64,000 nt of DNA from Fibrobacter sp. (GTDB lineage Bacteria > Fibrobacterota > Fibrobacteria > Fibrobacterales > Fibrobacteraceae): assembly GCA_017412605.1 (NCBI GenBank), contig JAFPWY010000008.1, positions 62,001 to 126,000 on the forward strand, read 5' to 3'. The notes beneath the pieces are model-generated. The model made no database searches. It was given only the letters and a program-made list of their open reading frames with translations, and was not told where the DNA came from. Made by a program: the position numbers and the translations under genes. How positions within the stretch are numbered: the stretch's first letter is position 1; every line of letters starts with the position of its first letter. Positions 45,232-53,527 of this stretch are shown piece after piece.

Positions 45232-47507
45232 AGAAAAAACAGATGAAGCTTCACCTCTTTATCGGATGGCTACTCATACTAGGCATCGCTTTCTTGCTTT
45301 TCCCGGACAAGAACGTAGCCGTGCAAGCCGAACGCCCGCACCTGGGGCAGCTCAGCACCCGCACCATCGTCGCCCCCATCAACTTCGAGGTTCCCAAGAC
45401 CGAACAGGAAATCGAGCAGGAACGCAACCGTGCTGCCGAAAAAATCAACGCCATCTTCGAGTTCAATACCGACGAGAGCAACCGCATCTACGACGACCTG
45501 AAGCAATACCTCTCCAAGCTCGCCTCGTACGGTGCGCTCCAGTCCCAGATCAATTCGGCAGTCGATGACGAGAACCCCATCCAGCCGAAGGTGCAGCAGG
45601 CTTCACGTCTGTACGAAACCCTCAAGTCACGCCTTTCCCCCTCGGCCATCAAGCAACTGAGCGTCAACTCCAAGGCCAGGGATTCCCTGCTATCCCAGTT
45701 CAACAGGATGCTTCAGAAGGGCGTCTCGAACACCTATATTGCAAGTTCCGAAACAGCCGTCCAGCTGTACCGCGACACCTACAACGTGCAGGAGCTCAAG
45801 TACATCATCTACAACAAGCCTAACGTAGCGCTCATCAAGGACAACGCAGAAATAACTCTCGAAGTCAGTTCCATCCAGCCGGTCCAGCGCAGCATTGACG
45901 AGGCGTTCGCCGAACTGCAGCTCAGTTTCCCCAAGGACCAAGGCATCCTGAGCGCCTTCTATGAAGCTTTGTACGTGTTCACGTTGCCGAACGTATTCTA
46001 CCTCGACAAGGAAACGATGAGCCGCAAGCAGCAGGCCCGCGACAAGGTCACTCGCATCAAGGGCATGATTCCGCGCGGCATGGAAATTGTGACGCAGGGC
46101 TCCCCCGTCACCAAGGAAATCCTGGAAAGGATCGATGCTCTGCAGCTCGCCCAGAAAAAAGAAGAGAACTCCAGAGTGCTCACGGCCCCGTACGGGCACT
46201 TCCTGATGTTCCTCATCGTCATCACGGCATTCTACCTCTTCATGCTGGTGGTCTCGACGCACTCGATGTTCAGAACGCCCAGGCAGCTTTGGAGTTTGTC
46301 TGTACTCGTCGCTTTGCAGCTGTTCGCCTTCTGGGGCGGCAAGTACCTGGCCGACTTCCTGAGCCAGACTCCCGAGCTCGCCACCATTTCCGAGAAAGTC
46401 GACTTCATGTGGCTGTACCCGTTTGCCTTCACGCCGGTCATCGCGACCGTTCTCTACGACAGACGCCTGAGTACCGGATTCTGCGTATTCTCCGCATTCA
46501 CGTTCGGCATCCTCAACGGCTACGACCTCGCAGCGACCATCGCGGTCATCCTGGTTCTCTTCACCACGACACAGCCGCTGACCCGCATGCGCTACCGCGT
46601 TCAATTCTTGTGGGGAATCTTCGCCGGCATCGGTTCCTTGGCCGTCGCCATCACGATTATGTTCCTGCTGCGTAACCGCATGGAATTCGCCTCGTTCTAC
46701 CAGACACTCATCGCCGCAAGCGTAAACGTCATCGCCTGTACTGCAATCGCCTCCGTATTGTTCATGCACTTGATCGAGCGCATCCATGGCATCACGACCG
46801 TGCTTACGCTCATGGAAATGTCCGACTTCAACAGGCCGGCCCTCAAGCGCATCTCGGAACTTGCCCCCGGCACCTTCCACCACAGCATCCAGGTCTCGAA
46901 CCTCGCCGAAAAAGTCGCCGACAGCATCGGCGCCAACTCGCTCCTCGTCCGCGTCATGGCGCTCTACCACGACCTCGGCAAGACGATGCGTCCGGAATAC
47001 TTCACCGAGAACCAGAAGCAGGGCGTGAACCCGCACAACTCGCTCGACCCCTACCAGTCCGTCAAGATCATCACGGGACACGTGGAGCACGGGGCCGTCC
47101 TCGCAAAGGAGTACAAGATTCCCGACCTCGTCGCGGCGGGCATCACCGAGCACCACGGTACGACCATCATCCAGTACTTCTACCACAAGGCACTCGAAGA
47201 GACCACGGACACTGACAAGGTCGTCAAGGAAGAGGATTTCCGCTACAAGGGCCCGAAGCCGCAAAGCAAGGAAACCGCCATCCTCATGCTCGCCGACATC
47301 ATCGAGGCCACCAGCCGCTCCATGACAGACACCTCCCCCGAAAGCCTGGAAGAAATGATCCACAAGACCATCCAGGGCCGCTTCATGGAAGGCCAGTTCA
47401 ACGAAAGCGACCTTTCCATCAAGGAACTGTTCAAGCTGGAGAAGGCGTTCCTGCACAGCCTCGACGGCACGTACCACACCCGCGTGAAATACCCGGGACA
47501 GAGGTAG
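45228..47507 (+). CDS. 7TM-HD phosphodiesterase, PgpH/YqfF family
   Basis: This 759-residue inner-membrane protein has an N-terminal helix, an extracytoplasmic domain (about 35-320), seven transmembrane helices (about 325-530) and a cytoplasmic HD domain starting near 540. [10 protein letters not shown] (about 549), YHDLGK (about 580) and the later HVEHG and EHHGTT motifs supply metal ligands. Relatives such as PgpH of Listeria hydrolyse cyclic di-AMP to pApA. In this organism cyclic di-AMP turnover is therefore likely, although no cyclase gene is in view. The phoH-pgpH order is conserved in many bacteria. A palindromic repeat follows directly. Confidence 0.93.
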   Translation: MKKKQMKLHLFIGWLLILGIAFLLFPDKNVAVQAERPHLGQLSTRTIVAPINFEVPKTEQEIEQERNRAAEKINAIFEFNTDESNRIYDDLKQYLSKLASYGALQSQINSAVDDENPIQPKVQQASRLYETLKSRLSPSAIKQLSVNSKARDSLLSQFNRMLQKGVSNTYIASSETAVQLYRDTYNVQELKYIIYNKPNVALIKDNAEITLEVSSIQPVQRSIDEAFAELQLSFPKDQGILSAFYEALYVFTLPNVFYLDKETMSRKQQARDKVTRIKGMIPRGMEIVTQGSPVTKEILERIDALQLAQKKEENSRVLTAPYGHFLMFLIVITAFYLFMLVVSTHSMFRTPRQLWSLSVLVALQLFAFWGGKYLADFLSQTPELATISEKVDFMWLYPFAFTPVIATVLYDRRLSTGFCVFSAFTFGILNGYDLAATIAVILVLFTTTQPLTRMRYRVQFLWGIFAGIGSLAVAITIMFLLRNRMEFASFYQTLIAASVNVIACTAIASVLFMHLIERIHGITTVLTLMEMSDFNRPALKRISELAPGTFHHSIQVSNLAEKVADSIGANSLLVRVMALYHDLGKTMRPEYFTENQKQGVNPHNSLDPYQSVKIITGHVEHGAVLAKEYKIPDLVAAGITEHHGTTIIQYFYHKALEETTDTDKVVKEEDFRYKGPKPQSKETAILMLADIIEATSRSMTDTSPESLEEMIHKTIQGRFMEGQFNESDLSIKELFKLEKAFLHSLDGTYHTRVKYPGQR

Positions 47508-47510
47508 TCA

Positions 47511-47629
47511 GGGGCTAGAATCTAGGTTCTAGAGGCTAGGGCGAAATATCACGGCTTCACCGTCTTATATTGACGCACGAAGTGCGTAATTCTTATTCAC
47601 TAACCTCTAGTCTCTCACCTCTAGCCTAA
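47511..47629. repeat. Palindromic element with degenerate 7-nt-repeat arms (copy H2)
   Basis: The left arm (47511-47541) has units such as GGCTAGA, ATCTAGG and TTCTAGA. The right arm (47596-47629) has ACTAACC, TCTAGTC and TCTCACC units, its approximate reverse complement. The core holds CGG-CTTCA-CCG and the perfect hairpin ACGCAC-GAA-GTGCGT (47573-47587). It has the same architecture as H1 between P-II and amtB. Confidence 0.75.
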
Positions 47630-47663
47630 ATCCAATTATTTCGCCAAAAAACCGAAGAATCGG

Positions 47664-47691
47664 TTGACAATGGCCATAAACTTTGTATATT
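47664..47691 (+). promoter_or_regulatory. Sigma-70-type promoter of the DUF3098-tRNA unit
   Basis: TTGACA and TATATT separated by 16 bp, followed by TGGC. It is nearly the same as the promoter at 48192. It starts a unit containing the small membrane protein, tRNA-Val and the first tRNA-Asp. Confidence 0.75.
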
Positions 47692-47729
47692 TGGCTCTGT
47701 AACTTTGAGAACGAATAGAAGGTTATCTG

Positions 47730-47921
47730 ATGAATAAAAAGAATCTCATTCTTATTGCGGTCGGTGTCCTGATGCTCGTCATCGGTTTCTTCTGCCTTGC
47801 CTCGGGCCCGGCAGATAATCCGGTATCCCTCACGGTTGCCCCCATCATCCTCTCTATCGCCTACCTGGTGATCATCCCGCTTGGGATTCTCTGGAGCGGC
47901 AAGAAAGAGGAAAAGAAATAA
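47730..47921 (+). CDS. DUF3098-like small membrane protein
   Basis: This 63-residue protein has two transmembrane helices (about 6-26 and 34-55) and a Lys/Glu-rich tail. Its pattern (two short helices, SGPADNP between them, LTVAPIIL at the start of the second) resembles the DUF3098 family common in Bacteroidetes. The function is unknown. AGAAGG precedes the ATG. The gene sits between a strong promoter and a tRNA-Val gene 7 bp after its stop codon, so it appears to be part of the tRNA transcript. Confidence 0.8.
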   Translation: MNKKNLILIAVGVLMLVIGFFCLASGPADNPVSLTVAPIILSIAYLVIIPLGILWSGKKEEKK

Positions 47922-47928
47922 TTTTCTC

Positions 47929-48003
47929 GGGCGATTAGCTCAGTTGGTTCAGAGCGTCTGCCTTACAAGCAGAATGTCAGCGGTTCGAATCCGTTATCGC
48001 CCA
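47929..48003 (+). tRNA. tRNA-Val (anticodon TAC)
   Basis: A full cloverleaf: acceptor GGGCGAT/ATCGCCC, anticodon stem TCTGC/GCAGA with loop CTTACAA, and a normal T loop (GGTTCGAATCC). The discriminator is A; CCA is not encoded. It reads GUA and probably GUG. Confidence 0.96.
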
Positions 48004-48026
48004 CTACCGAAAGTCGGAAACGATTT

Positions 48027-48102
48027 GGGGTGGTAGCTCAATTTTGGTTAGAGCACCGGCCTGTCACGCCGGAGGTTGCGAGTTCAAGCCTCGTCTATCC
48101 CG
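48027..48102 (+). tRNA. tRNA-Asp (anticodon GTC), first copy
   Basis: Anticodon stem CCGGC/GCCGG with loop CTGTCAC. The acceptor GGGGTGG/CTATCCC includes two G-T pairs; discriminator G as expected for Asp; CCA is not encoded. It lies 23 bp after tRNA-Val on the same transcript. Confidence 0.95.
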
Positions 48103-48107
48103 CGAAA

Positions 48108-48141
48108 AAGTCCTCTCGAAAGAGAGGGCTTTTCGTTTTTT
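48108..48141 (+). terminator. Terminator of the Val-Asp tRNA unit
   Basis: AAGTCCTCTC-GAAA-GAGAGGGCTT followed by TTCGTTTTTT. Confidence 0.9.
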
Positions 48142-48191
48142 GCAAAACATCGATTTCATAAAAAAAAGAAGAATTAACTTTGAAAACACCC

Positions 48192-48220
48192 TTGACAGGA
48201 TCCAAAATAATTAATATATT
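48192..48220 (+). promoter_or_regulatory. Sigma-70-type promoter of the second tRNA-Asp
   Basis: TTGACA and TATATT with 17-bp spacing, 13 bp before the tRNA. TATATTTGGC is shared with the promoter at 47664. Confidence 0.85.
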
Positions 48221-48232
48221 TGGCAAACCACT

Positions 48233-48308
48233 GGGGTGGTAGCTCAATTTTGGTTAGAGCACCGGCCTGTCACGCCGGAGGTTGCGAGTTCAAGCCTCGT
48301 CTATCCCG
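48233..48308 (+). tRNA. tRNA-Asp (anticodon GTC), second copy
   Basis: Identical to the copy at 48027-48102 over all 76 nt. The downstream terminator is also duplicated, with only single-base differences. Confidence 0.95.
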
Positions 48309-48313
48309 CGAAA

Positions 48314-48340
48314 AAGCCCTCTCGAAAGAGAGGGCTTTTC
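48314..48340 (+). terminator. Terminator of the second tRNA-Asp
   Basis: AAGCCCTCTC-GAAA-GAGAGGGCTT followed by TTC and further T residues. Confidence 0.9.
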
Positions 48341-48371
48341 GTTTATTGTGCAAAGCATGGCAAATTAAAAA

Positions 48372-48398
48372 CACCTTTCAGCAAGAGAGGTGCTTTTT
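48372..48398 (+). terminator. Additional terminator-like hairpin
   Basis: CACCTTTC and GAGAGGTG (48372-48379 / 48385-48392) plus CTTTTT. It lies just downstream of the previous terminator with no gene between them. Confidence 0.6.
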
Positions 48399-48416
48399 CG
48401 TTTGTATTTAATTTTC

Positions 48417-48449
48417 GTAAAAAAAAGAACCCGTTTCCGGGCCCTTTTT
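48417..48449. terminator. Bidirectional terminator between the tRNAs and glyQS
   Basis: CCCG-TTTC-CGGG (48430-48441), with T residues on the plus strand (48445-48449) and a T run on the minus strand (48417-48426). On the minus strand it serves glyQS, whose 3' UTR then contains repeat R copy B. Confidence 0.7.
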
Positions 48450-48545
48450 AGACGAGAGATAAAATCAAGTACACGATGCGCGAAGCGCCATTATAAATCT
48501 TTCGTCTCTCGTCTGTAGGCCCGCAAGGGCCGTTCTTTCGTCTAA
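48448..48545 (-). repeat. Palindromic repeat element R, copy B
   Basis: A 98-bp inverted copy of the element at 28285. Read on the minus strand: TTAGACGAAAGAACGG, small hairpin GGCCC-TTGC-GGGCC, CCTACAGAC, GACGAGA/GACGAAA units, core ATAATGGCGCTTCGCGC, then ATCTCTCGTCTAA. It begins 2 bp after the glyQS stop codon. Confidence 0.85.
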
Positions 48546-48547
48546 CC

Positions 48548-49960
48548 TTAGCAGCCGAGTTTGGCGGACAGGTAAGCTTCGAGTTCGTCGATCTTCACCA
48601 GTTCCTGCTTCATGGAATCGCGTTCGCGAACCGTCACGAAACCGAGCTTTGCCGGATCGGATTCACCCTCGCCCACGGTGTCGAAGTCGACGGTCACGCA
48701 GAACGGCGTGCCGAGTTCGTCCTGACGGCGGTAGCGCTTACCGATGGACTGCGTTTCATCGTATTCAACGTTCCAGCGGTTGAGAAGCTTCTGGTAGAGT
48801 TCTTCGGCCTTGGCCTTCACCTGGCCCTTCTTCACGAGCGGAAGAACGGCAACCTTCACCGGAGCAATCTTCGGGTCGAAGTGGAGCACGGTACGTTCGT
48901 CGTTTTCGAGCTTTTCCACGTCGTAGGCGTCGCAGAGGAGCACGAGTAGCAGGCGTTCCACACCGAGGGACGGTTCCACGACGTACGGGATGTAGCGCTT
49001 GTTCTGGACCGGGTCAATGTATTCCTGCTTGACCTTGGATTCGTTCTGGTGCTGCGTCAAGTCGTAGTTCGTACGGCTTGCGATACCCCAGAGTTCGCCC
49101 CAGCCGAACGGGAATTCGTATTCGACGTCGGTGGTGCCGTTACTGTAGTGGGAAAGTTCTTCCTTGGCATGTTCGCGGAGGCGGAGCTTTTCCTTGTTCA
49201 CGCCGAGGTCGTTCACGAGCCAGTCGAAGCAGTACTTGCGCCAGAAGTTGTACCAGTCAAGTTCGGTACCCGGTTCGCAGAAGAACTCGAGTTCCATCTG
49301 TTCGAATTCGCGGGTACGGAAGATGAAGTTACCCGGAGTGATTTCGTTACGGAAGGACTTACCGATCTGACCCACACCGAACGGAATGCGCGGGCGGACG
49401 TTGTCGACAATGTTCTTAAAGTCCACGAAGATACCCTGGGCCGTTTCCGGACGCAGGTAGACCTTGTTGCCTTCGCCTTCGATCACGCCGATTTCGGTCT
49501 GGAACATCAGGTTGAATGCACGGGGCTTGGTCCAGTCGGTCTTGCCGCAGGTCGGGCATTCAATCTTGTTGTCCATCATCATCTGGTGGACTTCGTCAAA
49601 GTTCTTGCCGGCGCAACAGCCTTCGCCGAGCTTGTCTTCCAAGAGTTGGTCGGCACGGAAACGTTCGTGGCAAGCGAGGCAGTCGACCAGCGGGTCAGAG
49701 AAGTTGCCCACGTGGCCGGAGGCCTTCCAAACGCGGGGGTTCAAAAGAATGGAGCTATCGAGACCGAGCACATCCTGGCGGCTCGTCACAAACTTCTTCC
49801 ACCAGAGGTTCTTGATGTTGCGCTTCAGTTCCACGCCATACGGACCGTAGTCCCAAGTGTTGGCGAGGCCGTCGTAAATTTCGGAGCCGGGGAAAATGAA
49901 ACCGCGGCGCTTGCAGAGGGAGATGATGTCCTTGAGGGCATCCTGAACTTTCTTTGCCAT
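48548..49960 (-). CDS. glyQS: Glycyl-tRNA synthetase, dimeric (alpha2) type
   Basis: Charges tRNA-Gly with glycine in the cytoplasm. The 470-residue single-chain form is the alpha2, eukaryote/archaea-like type rather than the two-subunit bacterial GlyQ/GlyS. The N-terminal SLCKRRGFIFPGSEIYDG, then YGPYGVELK, motif 2 around FRNEITPGNFIFRTREFEQME and motif 3 in VEPSLGVERLLL are all typical. An insertion with zinc-type Cys pairs (CLACHERF ... CCAGKN ... CPTCGKTDW, about 94-142) is present. The C-terminal anticodon-binding domain starts near 360 (APVKVAVLPLVKKG). AAAGGA lies 8-9 nt upstream of the ATG. No T-box leader is seen. Confidence 0.96.
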   Translation of the reverse strand: MAKKVQDALKDIISLCKRRGFIFPGSEIYDGLANTWDYGPYGVELKRNIKNLWWKKFVTSRQDVLGLDSSILLNPRVWKASGHVGNFSDPLVDCLACHERFRADQLLEDKLGEGCCAGKNFDEVHQMMMDNKIECPTCGKTDWTKPRAFNLMFQTEIGVIEGEGNKVYLRPETAQGIFVDFKNIVDNVRPRIPFGVGQIGKSFRNEITPGNFIFRTREFEQMELEFFCEPGTELDWYNFWRKYCFDWLVNDLGVNKEKLRLREHAKEELSHYSNGTTDVEYEFPFGWGELWGIASRTNYDLTQHQNESKVKQEYIDPVQNKRYIPYVVEPSLGVERLLLVLLCDAYDVEKLENDERTVLHFDPKIAPVKVAVLPLVKKGQVKAKAEELYQKLLNRWNVEYDETQSIGKRYRRQDELGTPFCVTVDFDTVGEGESDPAKLGFVTVRERDSMKQELVKIDELEAYLSAKLGC

Positions 49961-50121
49961 TTTATAATCCTTTATCGGCAGGCGCTTCGGCGTGCCGGAC
50001 TAGGAACCTACCTGGATGATAGGCCCTGACGGCACAAATATAGAAAATAGACGATACGCGAGCGAAGAAAAATAGAACTGAATGCGACACGACAATGGTC
50101 TTTATCCATTTCACGAATCAA

Positions 50122-50553
50122 TCACTCTTTCAATATTTCCGCATGGCGGATAATCGGGTACGATTCCCCGCTTTCTTCCTTGACATTATCGAAGTAGCCG
50201 ATAATCACGATGGTCTCCCCTTCGGCAGGATATTCGTCCGGGAACTTACGCGGTTTTGCAAGCGAAAAGGCAAGTCCCTGGGAACAGCAGGCCAGAGCAT
50301 CCGCAATGACACAACCGTAAAAGCGCTGGTCGGTTTCGTTATCGTAATAGCTCGAAAACACGCCCTTCATCTTGATGCGCATTCCAACGAACTTCTGGGG
50401 AGTCGTCACCATCTGATTAACTTGCGCAAAGACCATGGTGCTACTCATGCGCGAAAGGTCTATATCGATTTTGCTTGTTCCTTTCGCCTTCGGGTCCTTC
50501 GCAAGCACCGATACAGCCACGACAAGCAAAAACGCCAGAATAACTTTATACAA
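50122..50553 (-). CDS. Exported OB-fold-like protein of the zinc operon
   Basis: The start is a TTG at 50553, one base after the znuB stop codon, with GAGGGG 7 nt upstream; this yields 143 residues beginning with a clean signal peptide (VILAFLLVVAVSVLA). Longer frames run back into znuB. The mature region has alternating strands with the pattern of an OB fold and the segment GCVIADALACCSQGLAFSL. That CC-x-G-hydrophobic pattern recalls the C-terminal part of the DUF1980/TIGR03943 family linked to zinc regulation. It is probably periplasmic and may help deliver or buffer zinc (inference). It is the last gene of the operon. Confidence 0.7.
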   Translation of the reverse strand: MYKVILAFLLVVAVSVLAKDPKAKGTSKIDIDLSRMSSTMVFAQVNQMVTTPQKFVGMRIKMKGVFSSYYDNETDQRFYGCVIADALACCSQGLAFSLAKPRKFPDEYPAEGETIVIIGYFDNVKEESGESYPIIRHAEILKE

Positions 50554-50554
50554 A

Positions 50555-51406
50555 TCAGACCCCTCGTCCACGGAACAGGCTAACCCCATAGAACAAGCAG
50601 AACGCCACGATGTCTGCAGCCACGATAGTCGAACCCACAGGAGTTCCCGCAAGGATGGCGATGACAATCCCAATGAGCGAGCACACCACCGAAATAATAG
50701 CCGCAGCCACAGTCACCGAGAAGAAGCTCTTGAACACACGCATAGCCGAAAGCGCCGGGAAGACAACCAGTGCAGAGACCAGGAGGGCTCCCACCAAGTT
50801 CATCGCAAGCACGATGATAACCGCCACGATAACCGCAATCATCAGGTTGAAAAGGGTCGTATTGACGCCCGTCGCCCGCGCAAAATTCTCGTCAAAGGTT
50901 ATGGCAAAAATCTTGTGATAGAAAAGCACGAATGTCAAAAGCACCACGCACGAGAGCACCACGCACAGGTAGACCTCCTCGATTTTCAGCGTGAGAATCG
51001 AAGTGGAGCCAAAAAGCGTAGTACACACGTCGCCCGAGATATTCGCCGACGTAGAGAAGATATTCATGAGCAGGTAGCCTATGGCTAGCGCCCCCACCGA
51101 AACCATGGCGATGGCAGCATCTCCCTTGATGCGCGCATTCCTGCCCGTACAGAGCAGCAGCACGGCAACCGCCACCGTCACAGGCAAAATAAGCAGCATA
51201 TTGTTCGTCACCTTGAGCACCGCCGCAATAGCGAGGGCACCGAATGCCACATGAGAAAGGCCGTCACCGATATAAGAGTAGCGCTTGAGCACAAGCGTCA
51301 CGCCCAACAGCGACGAGCAAAGCGATACGAGTACGCCCACCACGATGGCGTAGCGCACAAAGGGAAAATCCAGATAGAACGAAAGTTTCTCGACAAGTTC
51401 GGGCAT
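50555..51406 (-). CDS. znuB: Zinc ABC transporter permease, ZnuB-like
   Basis: This 283-residue inner-membrane permease belongs to the ABC-3 family for zinc or manganese. It has about eight helices, with the family features GVTLVLKRYSYIGDGLSHVAFGALA near the N-terminus (residues 35-60, described in parts) and the cytoplasmic loop HKIFAITFDENFARATG. Zinc is the likely substrate because a Zur-type regulator and a His-rich binding protein are in the same operon. It starts 2 bp after the ATPase gene ends and is followed after 1 bp by the OB-fold gene. Confidence 0.93.
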   Translation of the reverse strand: MPELVEKLSFYLDFPFVRYAIVVGVLVSLCSSLLGVTLVLKRYSYIGDGLSHVAFGALAIAAVLKVTNNMLLILPVTVAVAVLLLCTGRNARIKGDAAIAMVSVGALAIGYLLMNIFSTSANISGDVCTTLFGSTSILTLKIEEVYLCVVLSCVVLLTFVLFYHKIFAITFDENFARATGVNTTLFNLMIAVIVAVIIVLAMNLVGALLVSALVVFPALSAMRVFKSFFSVTVAAAIISVVCSLIGIVIAILAGTPVGSTIVAADIVAFCLFYGVSLFRGRGV

Positions 51407-51408
51407 GG

Positions 51409-52065
51409 CTACTTTCCCTTCACTGAAATATCGTTGAAGTCCATCACGCGGTTAGCATCATCCAAGGCAGTATCCACGTCGTGAGTTACCATGACAACCG
51501 TCATTCCCTTTTGATGGAGGTCCTCAATGATGCGGTACATCGTCTCAGTCGATTCAGGATCGAGCCCCGTCACCGGTTCATCCAGGAGCAACAGGCGTTC
51601 GGCAGCGCAGAGGGCCCGGGCCAAAAGCACGCGCTGCTTTTGGCCTCCCGAAAGCTCGCGGAAGCACGACTTCGCGAGACTTTCGGTGCGGGTTAGCGCC
51701 ATGCATTCCATGGCGCGATCCCGCTGGGCCCGCCGGTAAAACGGAAGCAAGCGGTGCTTACCTTGGAAAGCCGATAATACAATTTCTTCCACCGAAGCGG
51801 GAAAATCCTTCTGGACCACGGTCATCTGCGGCAAGAATCCAATCTCGCTGCGTTGCAGGCCATCGCAAAATTCGATACTGCCCGATCTAGGCGAGAGCAG
51901 GCCCGAAAGCCCACGGAGGAACGTCGTCTTCCCGGAGCCATTACGTCCGATGATACAGAGGTAATCGCCCACGTTCACATCGTAATCCAGGTCGCGCACG
52001 AGATCCTTGCTCCCGTAACCGAGAGTCAACTGACGACATTTTATCAATGTTTTCGTTTCGTTCAT
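51409..52065 (-). CDS. znuC: Zinc ABC transporter ATPase, ZnuC-like
   Basis: A 218-residue ABC ATPase with Walker A GRNGSGKTT, the signature LSGGQKQRV and Walker B LLLLDEP, then the H-loop THD. It energises uptake through ZnuB. The start at 52065 is chosen because GGGA lies at good spacing; an in-frame TTG at 52089 lies inside a palindromic repeat and is unlikely. Its stop is 2 bp before znuB. Confidence 0.94.
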   Translation of the reverse strand: MNETKTLIKCRQLTLGYGSKDLVRDLDYDVNVGDYLCIIGRNGSGKTTFLRGLSGLLSPRSGSIEFCDGLQRSEIGFLPQMTVVQKDFPASVEEIVLSAFQGKHRLLPFYRRAQRDRAMECMALTRTESLAKSCFRELSGGQKQRVLLARALCAAERLLLLDEPVTGLDPESTETMYRIIEDLHQKGMTVVMVTHDVDTALDDANRVMDFNDISVKGK

Positions 52066-52082
52066 GTTTTTTCCCAATGATT

Positions 52083-52133
52083 CCTTCAACAGGCCCAGTG
52101 AACTTGACGCAAGGTCACTGAGCTTGCCGAAAA
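52083..52133. repeat. GAGCTTG-type palindromic repeat between znuA and znuC
   Basis: CAGTGAACTT (52096-52105) and AAGGTCACTG (52111-52120) form a stem with one mismatch; flanking CCTTCAACAGGC and GAGCTTGCCGAAAAG extend the inverted repeat. Similar GAGCTTGTCGAAGG palindromes are scattered in many bacterial genomes. No T tract follows. Confidence 0.65.
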
Positions 52134-52141
52134 GACCGTAT

Positions 52142-53191
52142 CTACTTTAACGCCTTCTTCAAAACGTCGAGGTTCGACTGCATGATTGTCAGGTAATCCA
52201 GTCCTTCCTTAATTTGGGCATCTGTCACGGACTGCATGGAATTCAGCGTCAAGATTTCGACGTCCTTCGATTTCTTGCTTGCATCAAGGATGGTTCGGGC
52301 GATTTTTCCGTTGCCGCCTTCAATCGTGAATATGGCCGGCAGCGATAGAGAATCCATCTTCCCCGCAAGGAACGTAACCGTTTCGAAGCTCGCCTCGCTT
52401 TCGGCGGAACACCCAACAAACGCGGCATAATACTTAATGCCATAATCATCCACCAGATAACGAAACGGGAACCGGTCGCCGAAGAGGATAGTCTTATGCT
52501 CCACATTTGCGACAGCCGTGGCAAAGGCCCCGTCCAGATTGTAGAGCTTTGCAGCATACATGGCTCCATTCATCTTGTAGATTGCGGCATTGGAAGGATC
52601 CAGTTTTCCCAAGGACTCCGCGAGGGCGTTCACCAGAATTATGGCATTCTTGAGAGAGAGCCAGATATGCTCATCGTTTTCGACCTCTTCCTCGTGGTGA
52701 TGGTGCTCATGTTCATGCGCCTCGGCATGTTCATGATGTTCATGTTCTTCGACATTCTCCCCTGCCTCTTCACTCTCGTCTTTCGTCTCAGCTTGCATGC
52801 CTTCCACGATTTCTTCTTCCTTCACGCGGTTACCGAGAGATTCCATGAGGTTCACAGCGATGCGCCCTTCCTTCGGAGTCGCAGCCAGAGCCTTCCCAAT
52901 CCACTCGTCGGATTCCCCGCCCACGTAAACGACCATATCGGCCCCGGCGATAGATGCGATATCCTGAGCCGAGGGCTTGTAGCTGTGTAGGTCGGTTCCG
53001 TTCTTGATGAGCAACTTCAGGTCAACCGCATCGGCACGGTCGCCCAGAATGTTCTTGAGCCAGTCGTACTGCGGGTAAATCGTAGCGACGACGGAAATCT
53101 TCTTCGTGGAGCCTTTCTCTCCGGAACCCGCACCACAAGCGGAAAGCAGCATCGCTACCGCCAAAAATGCAAAAATTGCAAACTTTTTCAT
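52142..53191 (-). CDS. znuA: Zinc-binding lipoprotein of ABC transporter, ZnuA-like
   Basis: This 349-residue substrate-binding protein has a lipoprotein signal with lipobox LSAC. The cysteine is followed by GAGSGEKG, without the acidic run of the surface-type lipoproteins, consistent with a periplasmic location. The metal-binding domain has TIYPQYDW near the N-terminus, HSYKPSAQD, a long His/Glu-rich loop (about 145-172) typical of zinc-specific members, and HIWLS following it. AAAGGA precedes the ATG. A palindromic repeat lies between it and znuC and may give it higher expression than the permease genes. Confidence 0.95.
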   Translation of the reverse strand: MKKFAIFAFLAVAMLLSACGAGSGEKGSTKKISVVATIYPQYDWLKNILGDRADAVDLKLLIKNGTDLHSYKPSAQDIASIAGADMVVYVGGESDEWIGKALAATPKEGRIAVNLMESLGNRVKEEEIVEGMQAETKDESEEAGENVEEHEHHEHAEAHEHEHHHHEEEVENDEHIWLSLKNAIILVNALAESLGKLDPSNAAIYKMNGAMYAAKLYNLDGAFATAVANVEHKTILFGDRFPFRYLVDDYGIKYYAAFVGCSAESEASFETVTFLAGKMDSLSLPAIFTIEGGNGKIARTILDASKKSKDVEILTLNSMQSVTDAQIKEGLDYLTIMQSNLDVLKKALK

Positions 53192-53260
53192 TAAATGTCC
53201 TTTACCCTTCCGGGCAATTTTGAATTGTGATTTTTCCTAGCGTTTTTTGCGAGCAGGAAA

Positions 53261-53527
53261 TCAATTCAATAAAAGGACCTTCTGAGAAACGAGGGTATGC
53301 GTTCCCGACGGAACAATCTTGAAGCTGACCAGCCTAAAGAAGAAACAACGAATCGCAATAACGAAAGGCGCCACGACAATTTCCATGCAGACCGAAATCA
53401 CTTCTAGGCAGCGATGGATATGGTGGCACACATGGCAATGTTCGCCATGACAATGGTGCTCCAGGTGCCGTGACACGTAAATCGACGCGAGTACGACCAG
53501 CAATCTGTCGAACAGAGCCTTAACCAT
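53261..53527 (-). CDS. Small His/Cys-rich membrane protein coupled to zur
   Basis: This 88-residue protein starts at an ATG overlapping the end of zur by 8 bp. One hydrophobic helix (about 3-18) is followed by residues 21-40, which hold nine His and four Cys, spaced C-x4-C-x2-C with an extra Cys at 40; this is an obvious metal-binding cluster. A second hydrophobic segment follows (about 44-70). Short proteins with an HHC-x-GE-x-C-x-VC pattern occur next to zinc regulators and transporters in some Firmicutes, to my recollection. I infer zinc binding at the membrane. A longer frame starting at 54064 is a shadow of zur. Confidence 0.7.
   Translation of the reverse strand: MVKALFDRLLVVLASIYVSRHLEHHCHGEHCHVCHHIHRCLEVISVCMEIVVAPFVIAIRCFFFRLVSFKIVPSGTHTLVSQKVLLLN

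Noticed and set aside
48220-48451. Two small frames across the second tRNA-Asp
   Set aside because: They translate the tRNA and terminator sequence itself.
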